From assembly GCA_014239355.1 (NCBI GenBank), contig JAAZYZ010000043.1:1-9921 (forward strand): DNA of 9,921 nt, given 5' to 3'. This document shows positions 1 to 7,213 of the stretch, piece by piece (positions within the stretch are counted from its first letter, which is position 1; each line of letters opens with the position of its first letter). The DNA is from Fidelibacterota bacterium. Lineage in GTDB: Bacteria > Marinisomatota > Marinisomatia > SCGC-AAA003-L08 > TMED6. The notes under the pieces are model-generated. The model was not told where the DNA came from. It made no database searches and saw nothing but the letters and a program-made list of their open reading frames with translations. Made by a program: the position numbers and the translations under genes.

Positions 1-888
1 AATTACATCACTTGATCCTGAATAGCCTCCCCATTGATAAGAATCACAAGCAATATTATAAGAGCCTCCAACATCCCCAACTAGGCCTACAATTTCAGGA
101 GGATTTTCCCAAGTTGTGTAAGCATTAGAAATATAATTATTAATATTAGATTCACTACTACCTGTCTCACTTGTTGAAACTACTGTAACAATATATCCTT
201 GTTTATGTCTCCACTTAACTAAATCTTGAAAATAAGCGTTATTAATTGAGTTTCCACCACATATATATAGAATTGATGGTATCTGATAATCTTCGCTTCT
301 ATCTGACCTAGTATAATTAATTACAAAATTTTCATATAATTCTTCAAATATATAAGATCTTTTTTCTGGCACAAAATAATTAAATTCAGAATTATGTGAC
401 TCTGATATTGTTATTTGAACAGCCTCATACACTTCTAAAGTTTTATTTTCAAAAGAATATTTATAAGGAATAAAGGATATTTGACCTAAAACTAAACCTC
501 TCATAACTAATGGCTCAGATAAAGAAATGTTATCAATTGGGTAAACAGAATCTTGATTATTATTTATTGATTTGAAATTAACATCTTCAAGAAGATATGA
601 ACTAAGTACTTCATACTCAATATCATATTCCATCCCTGGTGTCATTTGAAACATAGAAGAATAAATTGGAAGTTCAGGAAAATTATCTTCCATAGTTTTT
701 CCTATAATATCATCTGTATTAAATTTTGAAAAACCTTCATTATTTTTTGAAATTTCAATCTCTGGAGCTTCAAAAATAATTTCTGTACTTTCCTCATTAA
801 TACTTAATATTTCAAATGTTTTATTTGAAACCATATCAAATGCTAAAGAAAATGATACAATTAATAAAATTCTTATAAAGATTGTCAT
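1..888 (-). CDS. Gingipain-like peptidase family C25 protein, N-terminal part (3' end outside window)
   Basis: Open from ATG at 886-888 to the window edge, giving 296 residues with no stop. Residues 1-17 form a short hydrophobic signal peptide (a few polar residues, then ILLIVSFSLA). Residues about 60-190 look like a C25 propeptide, with the typical ELPIYSSMFQM start at about 72. From about residue 205 the C25 catalytic domain begins: a strand ending in LYICGG, a KWRHKQGY segment near 225-232, and the LVGDV strand at 269-273. The catalytic His and Cys of gingipains lie further on and are not in the window, so activity cannot be judged. In the family such proteins are secreted endopeptidases, often type IX secretion cargo with a C-terminal sorting domain; PorU, the type IX sortase, shares the fold and cannot be excluded. 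A GAAAGGG ribosome site precedes the start. It follows pilD by 50 bases and may be co-transcribed with it. Confidence 0.8.
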   Translation of the reverse strand, partial: MTIFIRILLIVSFSLAFDMVSNKTFEILSINEESTEIIFEAPEIEISKNNEGFSKFNTDDIIGKTMEDNFPELPIYSSMFQMTPGMEYDIEYEVLSSYLLEDVNFKSINNNQDSVYPIDNISLSEPLVMRGLVLGQISFIPYKYSFENKTLEVYEAVQITISESHNSEFNYFVPEKRSYIFEELYENFVINYTRSDRSEDYQIPSILYICGGNSINNAYFQDLVKWRHKQGYIVTVVSTSETGSSESNINNYISNAYTTWENPPEIVGLVGDVGGSYNIACDSYQWGGYSGSSDVI

Positions 889-895
889 TCTATAA

Positions 896-902
896 CCCTT
901 TC
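896..902 (-). promoter_or_regulatory. Ribosome binding site of the C25 peptidase gene
   Basis: GAAAGGG on the minus strand, seven bases before the ATG at 886-888. It supports that ATG as the start, which also gives a proper signal peptide. The 50-base gap after pilD contains a TATAAT (903-908), but no convincing -35 element at the right distance. Confidence 0.45.
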
Positions 903-938
903 ATTATAATGTATAATAGTCAGAATACTTCTTATACA

Positions 939-1688
939 CTAAAATAAGTTTGTGTCAATATGTAATGTGTATTTAATAATAAATATTAAAATAGCAGCTA
1001 AAGAAATAGTTGAACCAAATGGTAAAATTATATTCTTGTTATTCTTTGTAAATCTCAAAATTAACCAATGAATAATAGAAAAAAAAGATGCGAAGAAAAT
1101 AATTAATAATCCATCTATTAATCCTACCCAAAATGTAGTAACAGCAATTAAAATAATATCACCATAACCCATAGTATCTTTTTTTAATAAATAACTACTT
1201 AATAGCATTAAAACTAAAAAATAAAATGATAATAAAAACATAGAAAAAAAATGATCTTGAATTTTTGATGAATCGTTAATTAATAAATTAAATAAAGAGC
1301 TAATAAATATTATTATATTTAATTCAACAGGTATAAAAAAATGATTAAAATCAGTAAATAAAATAGTTAATAAACAAGAGGCTATAATTAAAAAAAATAT
1401 TTGATTAGCAATTCCATTTAAATAAAAATAACTCCAAACCCATAGCATTGATGAAATTAATTCTACAATTGGATATCTAATTGATATCTTCTCAGCACAA
1501 CAATTAGATCTACCTTTTAAAACAAAATATGATATTACAGGTATATTATAAATCCAATTAATACTTATTTTGCAATGGGGACAATATGAAGAAGGAAAAG
1601 CTATAGACTGATGTAATGGAAGTCTATGAATTAAAACGTTTAAAAAACTACCAAAAATAAGACCTAAAACAATAAATAAAATTAACAT
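939..1688 (-). CDS. pilD: Prepilin peptidase (type IV prepilin leader peptidase / N-methyltransferase), PilD/GspO family
   Basis: A 249-residue, very hydrophobic protein of normal family length. It should cleave the leader of type IV prepilins or pseudopilins at the cytoplasmic face of the inner membrane and methylate the new N-terminus. The N-terminal GSFLNVLIHRLP (13-24) is the family hallmark. A cytoplasmic loop carries CPHC at 36-39 and ends in RYPIVEL (71-77). The two catalytic aspartates are D113 (in TDFNHFFIP) and D177 (in GYGD). Two things are odd. The second zinc cysteine pair, normally C-x-x-C, reads S-N-C-C at 61-64. The lysine usual after the second aspartate (GxGDxK) is isoleucine. 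Both catalytic aspartates remain, so peptidase activity is expected. It starts 6 bases after the pilC stop, with only a weak ribosome site, which suggests translational coupling. The prepilin substrates are not encoded in the window. Confidence 0.93.
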   Translation of the reverse strand: MLILFIVLGLIFGSFLNVLIHRLPLHQSIAFPSSYCPHCKISINWIYNIPVISYFVLKGRSNCCAEKISIRYPIVELISSMLWVWSYFYLNGIANQIFFLIIASCLLTILFTDFNHFFIPVELNIIIFISSLFNLLINDSSKIQDHFFSMFLLSFYFLVLMLLSSYLLKKDTMGYGDIILIAVTTFWVGLIDGLLIIFFASFFSIIHWLILRFTKNNKNIILPFGSTISLAAILIFIIKYTLHIDTNLF

Positions 1689-1694
1689 TTTAAT

Positions 1695-2930
1695 CTAAAA
1701 AGCATTTCCAAATTTAAATATAGGCATATAAACTGCAACTAATACTACACCAATAATAATGCCAATCAATACAATTAGAGCTGGTTCGATTATAGAAGTT
1801 AATCTATCAACTATAGCATCAACTTGTTTAGAATAAAAATCTGATGCTTTTATTGCTAATTTATCTATTTCTCCAGTTTCTTCACCTGTATTCATTAATT
1901 GAATTAGAACTCCAGGAAATATTTCAGTTAATTTTAAAGCATCAGAAATACTGCTACCATTTTCAATTTGTTTAGCAGCTTTTTCAATCGCTAATTCATA
2001 AACTCTATTATCAACTACCTTTTTAACTAAATTCATTGTATCTATAACAGAAATACCTGAACCAACTAAAATACCAAAAGTTTTGCCAAATTTACTTAAA
2101 ACACTTTGATTAAAAATAGAACCAAAAATTGGAAGTTTTAATAACATATTATCTCTAACTAACCGACCTCTATCTGTTAAGAAAATAAGCCATATTGATA
2201 GCAATGATAATATAATTATCATAAAAAATGATACTAAATTATTGCTTAGCCAATCTCCAGCATCTAAAAGCATTTGAGTATATACAGGTAATTCAGCATT
2301 TAATTGTTCATAAACAGAAGTAAACTGAGGAATAATAAATGCAAATAAAACTACCATTACTAATCCTAAAAAAATAAGTATAAATGTAGGGTAATACATT
2401 GCAGATTTAACTTTACGTTGAGTATCTTCCATTGCCTCTAAATATTTTGCTAACTCTTCTAAAGTTATTGCAAGTTTACCACTTACTTCTCCAGCTTGCA
2501 CTAATGATACATAAAGATTATTAAAAACTCCAGGATGCCTATTTAAAGCATCTGATAATAATAAACCTTTTTTTACATCACTTTCTATATTAGTAATTAC
2601 TTTTTTAAACCCTTTATGCTTTTCTTCTTTAGATAAAAAGGTGATTGCTTTTTCAAGAGTTAAACCAGCATTAAACATAGTGGAAAGTTGGCGTGTAAAA
2701 AAAACTAAACTTGTTAATGGGATGCGATTTTTGAATTTATCCATAGCAAGATTAAATCTTCCCATAAAAGGGCCCATAAAATCAAAAGAGGTATCTCTTT
2801 CTGTTATTTTTACAATAGATAAATTGTCAGCTACTAAAAGATTAGAAGCTTCTTTAATATTGTTGGCAGAAATAGTATCTTCTTTTCTTACACCTTCTTG
2901 TGTTCTTGCTATATAAGAAAATTCTGGCAT
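1695..2930 (-). CDS. pilC: Type IV pilus / type II secretion inner-membrane platform protein PilC/GspF
   Basis: A 411-residue protein of standard family length. It forms the inner-membrane platform on which the ATPase acts to insert pilin subunits. The N-terminus (about 3-42) has the usual FSYIAR start and the A-x-x-x-x-EA segment. Two T2SSF repeats follow, at about 74-198 and 277-400. Each has its conserved motif: VQAGEVSGKL at 144-153 and MNTGEETGEID at 346-356. Three membrane segments are visible at about 182-203, 231-252 and 382-404, as expected. The ATG overlaps the pilB stop by one base (TAATG), a classical coupled arrangement, so the amounts of platform and ATPase should be linked. Nothing in the protein looks damaged. 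PilC and GspF cannot be told apart from the sequence alone; the pilN-O-P-Q-type gene order upstream favours the pilus name. Confidence 0.95.
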   Translation of the reverse strand: MPEFSYIARTQEGVRKEDTISANNIKEASNLLVADNLSIVKITERDTSFDFMGPFMGRFNLAMDKFKNRIPLTSLVFFTRQLSTMFNAGLTLEKAITFLSKEEKHKGFKKVITNIESDVKKGLLLSDALNRHPGVFNNLYVSLVQAGEVSGKLAITLEELAKYLEAMEDTQRKVKSAMYYPTFILIFLGLVMVVLFAFIIPQFTSVYEQLNAELPVYTQMLLDAGDWLSNNLVSFFMIIILSLLSIWLIFLTDRGRLVRDNMLLKLPIFGSIFNQSVLSKFGKTFGILVGSGISVIDTMNLVKKVVDNRVYELAIEKAAKQIENGSSISDALKLTEIFPGVLIQLMNTGEETGEIDKLAIKASDFYSKQVDAIVDRLTSIIEPALIVLIGIIIGVVLVAVYMPIFKFGNAF

Positions 2931-4645
2931 TAATTATCTTCAACTGTGGCTCTTAGAATTTCCTCCACAGTACTTACTCCTTCTTTAATTTTATCTATTC
3001 CAGCTTCCCTTAAAGGAGTCATACCATTTTTAATTGCTTGATCTTTTATCTCAAACTCACTTTTACCTTCAAAAATCATTTCTCTTATAGAAGAATTAAC
3101 TTCTAATATTTCATGAATTGCAGTACGACCTTTGTAACCAGTATTATGATTTTGTTGAGTAGGTTTTCCTTTATAGAAAGTCATTTGATTTGCATTTTCA
3201 GATATACCTAATCTTTGAAGCTGCTCATTTGAAGGGGAATCTTCTTCTTTTTCATTTGGATCAATTGTTCTTACCAACCTTTGAGCCATAATTAAATTTA
3301 AAGATGAACCTAGTAAAAATGGAGGAACTCCTAAATCTAATAATCTTGAGATTGTTGAAGGAGCATCATTAGCATGAACCGTACTAAAAACCAAATGACC
3401 AGTCATGGAAAATTTAACTGCTATATCTGCAGTTTCTTGATCTCTAATCTCCCCAATTAATAATACATCAGGGTCTTGTCTCAAAATTGAACGTAATGCA
3501 GCTGCAAATGAAAGACCAATAGCATCATGTACCTGAATTTGATTTACACCTGGGACTTGATATTCAACAGGATCTTCAACTGTTGTTATATTAATACTAT
3601 CAGATTTTATTTCCTGTAAAGCAGCATATAAAGTAGTTGATTTACCACTTCCTGTTGGACCAGATATGATAATCATACCATAAGGTTGATTAATCCATTT
3701 TTTAAATTTTGTTAATTTATTATTTGGAAATCCTAAATTAGATAAGTTTAATTCTTTATCTCCACCGCCTAACAATCTTAATACAGCTTTTTCACCATGA
3801 ACTGTTGGTAAAATAGATACACGAACATCAATTTCTTTTGTACCCATTTTCAATTTCATTCTACCATCTTGTGGTAGTCTATGTTCTGCAATATTTAACT
3901 TGGACAGAATTTTTATCCTTGTAATCATACCATTAAGAGAAGTTATTGGAGGAGACATTATTTTAGTTAATACCCCATCAATTCTTATTCTAATATTAAC
4001 CTCTGTTTTTCCAGGTTCTACATGGATATCAGTAGAGTTCTCCTTAATTGCTTGAGTTAGCATAAGGTTAACTAGTTTAACAAAAGGCGCTTCTTCAGCT
4101 GAGACGTTTTCTTCAGAAAGATCTACTTCATCACTATCCTCTTCATCTCCACTTATTACACTAATATTTGAAATAGCACTTTCAATCTCGCCTGATTGTT
4201 TAATCGTCCCATATAATTTATTAATCGCATTTTCAATTGCTGAACGACCAGCTATTAAAATTTCTGGGTTTAATCCTGTAATTTTTCTAATACCATCAAT
4301 AGCATCTAAATCTTCAGGATCTTCCATAGCAACCAAAATTCCTGAGTCTGTTTTTTTCATTGAAATTACATGATTTTCTCTTGCAAATTCCTCAGAGAGT
4401 AGACTAACATCATCTCCAGATAAAGCTAAAAGATCATTTTCTAAAACATGTTTATGCCCCATTTGTTGAGAATAAGCCTTAACAAGTTGAGCTTCACTTA
4501 TAATATCCTCATTTATTAAGATTTGACCTAATTTCTCTTTAGATTCTTTTTGTTCACTTAAAGCCTTTTGTAGCTGCTCTTCAGTAATCACACCTTCGTA
4601 AACTAATATATCACCTACTTTTTGAAATTGTGGATTAAATGACAT
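2930..4645 (-). CDS. pilB: Type IV pilus / type II secretion assembly ATPase PilB/GspE
   Basis: A 571-residue cytoplasmic motor ATPase that powers pilin polymerisation. Residues about 8-150 form the N-terminal MshEN/GspE-N region, containing the VGDILVYEGVI and LGQILINEDII helix-turn segments. An acidic linker (about 166-186) leads to the ATPase core. Visible core motifs are Walker A GPTGSGKSTT (329-338, K335), the Asp box TTVEDPVEYQV (354-364), Walker B DVLLIGEIRD (393-402, E399) and the His box TGHLVFSTVHAND (415-427). TGYKGRTAIHEIL (502-514) marks the C-terminal domain. All nucleotide motifs are intact. The protein has no cysteine at all, so the usual zinc tetracysteine motif between the LVR segment (457-459) and TGYKGR is absent; the region is present but its cysteine positions carry other residues. 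It is an assembly ATPase rather than PilT, judged by the long N-terminal domain. An AGGAG site at 4657-4661 supports the start. The stop overlaps the pilC ATG by one base. Confidence 0.95.
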   Translation of the reverse strand: MSFNPQFQKVGDILVYEGVITEEQLQKALSEQKESKEKLGQILINEDIISEAQLVKAYSQQMGHKHVLENDLLALSGDDVSLLSEEFARENHVISMKKTDSGILVAMEDPEDLDAIDGIRKITGLNPEILIAGRSAIENAINKLYGTIKQSGEIESAISNISVISGDEEDSDEVDLSEENVSAEEAPFVKLVNLMLTQAIKENSTDIHVEPGKTEVNIRIRIDGVLTKIMSPPITSLNGMITRIKILSKLNIAEHRLPQDGRMKLKMGTKEIDVRVSILPTVHGEKAVLRLLGGGDKELNLSNLGFPNNKLTKFKKWINQPYGMIIISGPTGSGKSTTLYAALQEIKSDSINITTVEDPVEYQVPGVNQIQVHDAIGLSFAAALRSILRQDPDVLLIGEIRDQETADIAVKFSMTGHLVFSTVHANDAPSTISRLLDLGVPPFLLGSSLNLIMAQRLVRTIDPNEKEEDSPSNEQLQRLGISENANQMTFYKGKPTQQNHNTGYKGRTAIHEILEVNSSIREMIFEGKSEFEIKDQAIKNGMTPLREAGIDKIKEGVSTVEEILRATVEDN

Positions 4646-4656
4646 TTATATTCTTA

Positions 4657-4661
4657 CTCCT
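4657..4661 (-). promoter_or_regulatory. Ribosome binding site of pilB
   Basis: AGGAG on the minus strand, 11 bases before the pilB ATG. It lies in the 30-base gap after the lipoprotein gene, so pilB has its own initiation signal rather than relying only on coupling. No hairpin or promoter is evident in this gap. Confidence 0.6.
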
Positions 4662-4675
4662 AATTAAATTTAAAC

Positions 4676-7213
4676 TTAAGGTTGACAGTTTTTATATAAG
4701 ATTGTATTTAAATCAGCACTTTCACCATTAAGTGGATCTAAAAGATAAGCCCTCATATAAACATTATTACAAGAAAATACGTCAGGATCATCAGGATTAG
4801 TTTGTTGGCAATTTTCATTTGGTAATCTAACAATCCAATAAACTTCTCCATTTGCATCTGTAATTTGAGTCGCACTTGCTGGAATTGGAGGATCAAATTC
4901 ATACCCCATATCTTCATCAATTGTAGTATCCTCACTTGATACAAAATTAAATGCTGATGCATCAAAAACAGCCATCAATAGCGCTCCAAGTGATACAGGA
5001 TCACCATAAGCATCTGTCAAACTACCTCTGATTAATATATCAAGAGGCTCATCACCTGTTTGGCAGTAATCTGTTACAGTTGGAGACAATGGTATTATAT
5101 CAATTGAGCAATCAACACATGGGTTAAAATAACCTGTACCTGATGCACCACCATTATAGAGACAACTTCCTATACTTCCATCTGTTGAACCTGTCCCTCC
5201 AGCAATAAATTCCCATGAACACACAGTTTTAGCTGCGCACTCTTCACTATATTGTTGGTACTGTATTTCATTTAATCCTGAAATATTACAAAATGGATCA
5301 TCAGGTGAAATTATACCTGCAGCTTCCCACTCTCCTGTAAATGAATCATCTACTCCATCACCATCTGCATCAAATGAAAATTCTTGCTCATCTAATCCAT
5401 TAACTAATGGGGAATAATGGCATCCAGCTCCATCAGCAATATTTGTTTGCCAATCAGGTATAATTGCGACAGCCACTTCATCCCAAATACAATTGTATGG
5501 TGCCTGCATTGAATTTTCTGAAGATTCACACTCTTCTTGTGTAAATAATGTATTGCAATACTTCTCTGATGCGATAAAATAACATTCGTCAAATTCTTCA
5601 TTCCATGTACACCCAAGATCTTCATTTGAAAAACAATCAAATTCAGAAAAATCTTCACATCTTGCTCCACCACTACAAGCAATCACATCTCCTCCAACTT
5701 GACCAGATACTTTAGCACATATTTGACCTGTGCTAAAAATTTCACCTGAAGTATAGTAAGCGTTAGTACAAGCTTGTCCTGGTTCTCCATTACCACAATT
5801 ACCTATTTTAGAGTCTGGGTCTACAGATGCAATATATTCTGGATTTATATACCAATAAACGCTAGTAGAATCAGCAATTGGATTTGTCCACTCATCCCAA
5901 AATGTTGCTGTAATAGGTATAGAAAACACTCCTCCACCTGTACTGTCCGCCTCAGCCCAACCAGCAACTACTCCACCATAAGCAGCTGGTCCTGTACTGA
6001 TTGCAGCTACAATTCTTTCTGCTTCGTAAATAACATCACTACATTCACCATTATCAGACATATTTTCAATTTTACATAATTCTACTCTCATTGTAACAAT
6101 ACCTGGCCTGTTACCACTATTTAATGTTACACTCGCTTCACCATTTGTTGTTTCTGAAACAACTATTGGAATAGAACCTGAAGATGGAATACCATCTAAC
6201 ATAATATCATTACTAAAATCACCATCTCCTAGAGGGCATATTCCATCAATTGGATATGGGCATGGAACTGAAAATATTACAGCATATGAATCATTTACAA
6301 TATTTCCTCCACCATCTTTAATTACTGCCGTAATGGTTACCGATTCAATTCCACCACCACCTGTTACTTGTAAATTATTATCTGTTGGAATTTCAAGCTC
6401 TATATTAATTGCTTCGCCTGATAATACTTCAATATATGTTTCAGCAAGTAAATCATCATAAGTCGCTCTAATTTTACCAAATCCAGTTTCGCTTAAAGGT
6501 GTAAATAAACTCTGAACCATACCTACAGAATCAGTTTTTACATATTCTGGATTCATTTCACCAAAATCTACGCCACCATCAGCTCCATCTTCAGGTAATA
6601 AACTTTGAAAATGTATATATTGATCAGGTATTCCAACGCCTGATTGACCATTTAATGTTCCTGTTAAATAAGCTGTAACTAGTGCTTCTTCACCAATTGA
6701 AATTGTGTCTGGCTGAGCAGTTAAAATACTTAAAGTTTCATCCTCAGTTAGTAAATTTCCATCTTCATAAAGTATGTAAACAGTATCATTAACAGATGGC
6801 TCATCTGCAACATATGTACGAATTTGAGTAATTAAATTAAAATTGAAAGCCCCATCATTTAAATTAGATGTAGGACTAATATAAAAGGTTTGTTGTGCAC
6901 CTGATGAATCAGCAGTAATAGTACTAGACTCTAAATAACCAGGAGAATTGTTTAATATTTCAAAATTAATATCTATTCCAGTTATTTTTCCAGAGTTTTC
7001 ATCAATAGGTATAACAGCAAAATCTATAGATTCATCTTGATTTAAATCAACTATATCAATAGTTAAAATACCACTATTATCAATCATTAAATCATTAGCA
7101 CTTAAATCTCCACCTGAAGCATCATCTCCATCTACAGGAGATCTTTGATCACATGATAAACTAAATATCAGTAAATACGCTAAAATTGAATATGTTGTAA
7201 TTTTATTCATCAT
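4676..7213 (-). CDS. Large cysteine-rich lipoprotein with Ig-like domains, encoded inside the pilus operon; function unknown
   Basis: I do not recognise this as a standard pilus or type II secretion component. The frame is open up to 7270, but the strong GAGGAGGG site at 7222-7229 points to the ATG at 7211-7213 (845 residues) or the adjacent one at 7208-7210. Either start gives a lipoprotein signal peptide with lipobox LSLSC, modified Cys at 21. About four Ig-like or invasin-like beta domains follow (roughly 48-150, 160-265, 266-405, 408-515); segments such as TNGEASVTLNSG (about 356-367) are typical of bacterial Ig domains. Residues about 519-686 contain three units of four cysteines, each with a C-x-W, plus DADGDGVDD at 615-623, like a thrombospondin type 3 calcium loop. 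A last beta-type domain (about 700-845) contains TDANGEVYW. Besides the lipobox I count 26 cysteines, which suggests disulfides outside the cytoplasm. It overlaps the secretin gene, so a role at or beyond the secretin is plausible, such as a secretin partner, adhesin or surface exposed factor; this is inference. Confidence 0.85.
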   Translation of the reverse strand: MMNKITTYSILAYLLIFSLSCDQRSPVDGDDASGGDLSANDLMIDNSGILTIDIVDLNQDESIDFAVIPIDENSGKITGIDINFEILNNSPGYLESSTITADSSGAQQTFYISPTSNLNDGAFNFNLITQIRTYVADEPSVNDTVYILYEDGNLLTEDETLSILTAQPDTISIGEEALVTAYLTGTLNGQSGVGIPDQYIHFQSLLPEDGADGGVDFGEMNPEYVKTDSVGMVQSLFTPLSETGFGKIRATYDDLLAETYIEVLSGEAINIELEIPTDNNLQVTGGGGIESVTITAVIKDGGGNIVNDSYAVIFSVPCPYPIDGICPLGDGDFSNDIMLDGIPSSGSIPIVVSETTNGEASVTLNSGNRPGIVTMRVELCKIENMSDNGECSDVIYEAERIVAAISTGPAAYGGVVAGWAEADSTGGGVFSIPITATFWDEWTNPIADSTSVYWYINPEYIASVDPDSKIGNCGNGEPGQACTNAYYTSGEIFSTGQICAKVSGQVGGDVIACSGGARCEDFSEFDCFSNEDLGCTWNEEFDECYFIASEKYCNTLFTQEECESSENSMQAPYNCIWDEVAVAIIPDWQTNIADGAGCHYSPLVNGLDEQEFSFDADGDGVDDSFTGEWEAAGIISPDDPFCNISGLNEIQYQQYSEECAAKTVCSWEFIAGGTGSTDGSIGSCLYNGGASGTGYFNPCVDCSIDIIPLSPTVTDYCQTGDEPLDILIRGSLTDAYGDPVSLGALLMAVFDASAFNFVSSEDTTIDEDMGYEFDPPIPASATQITDANGEVYWIVRLPNENCQQTNPDDPDVFSCNNVYMRAYLLDPLNGESADLNTILYKNCQP

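Noticed and set aside
903..931. TATAAT at 903-908 as promoter of the C25 peptidase
   Set aside because: No -35-like hexamer at about 17 bases, the surroundings are nearly all A/T, and such hexamers are expected by chance here.
889..938. Terminator between pilD and the C25 peptidase
   Set aside because: Only a short A/T palindrome (ATTATAAT) is present; no GC stem with a T-run follows on the minus strand.
2641..2916. Open frame of 91 codons on the plus strand inside pilC
   Set aside because: It lies wholly antisense to a well conserved PilC region and has no recognisable domain; it is a shadow.
5404..5682. Overlapping minus-strand frame of 92 codons in the cysteine-rich region
   Set aside because: Alternative frame of a long gene that makes sense as one protein; no ribosome site or domain.
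5774..6079. Open frame of 101 codons on the plus strand inside the lipoprotein gene
   Set aside because: Antisense to the Ig-like region with odd composition rich in Ser, Thr, Ile and Cys; no domain, no upstream signal.
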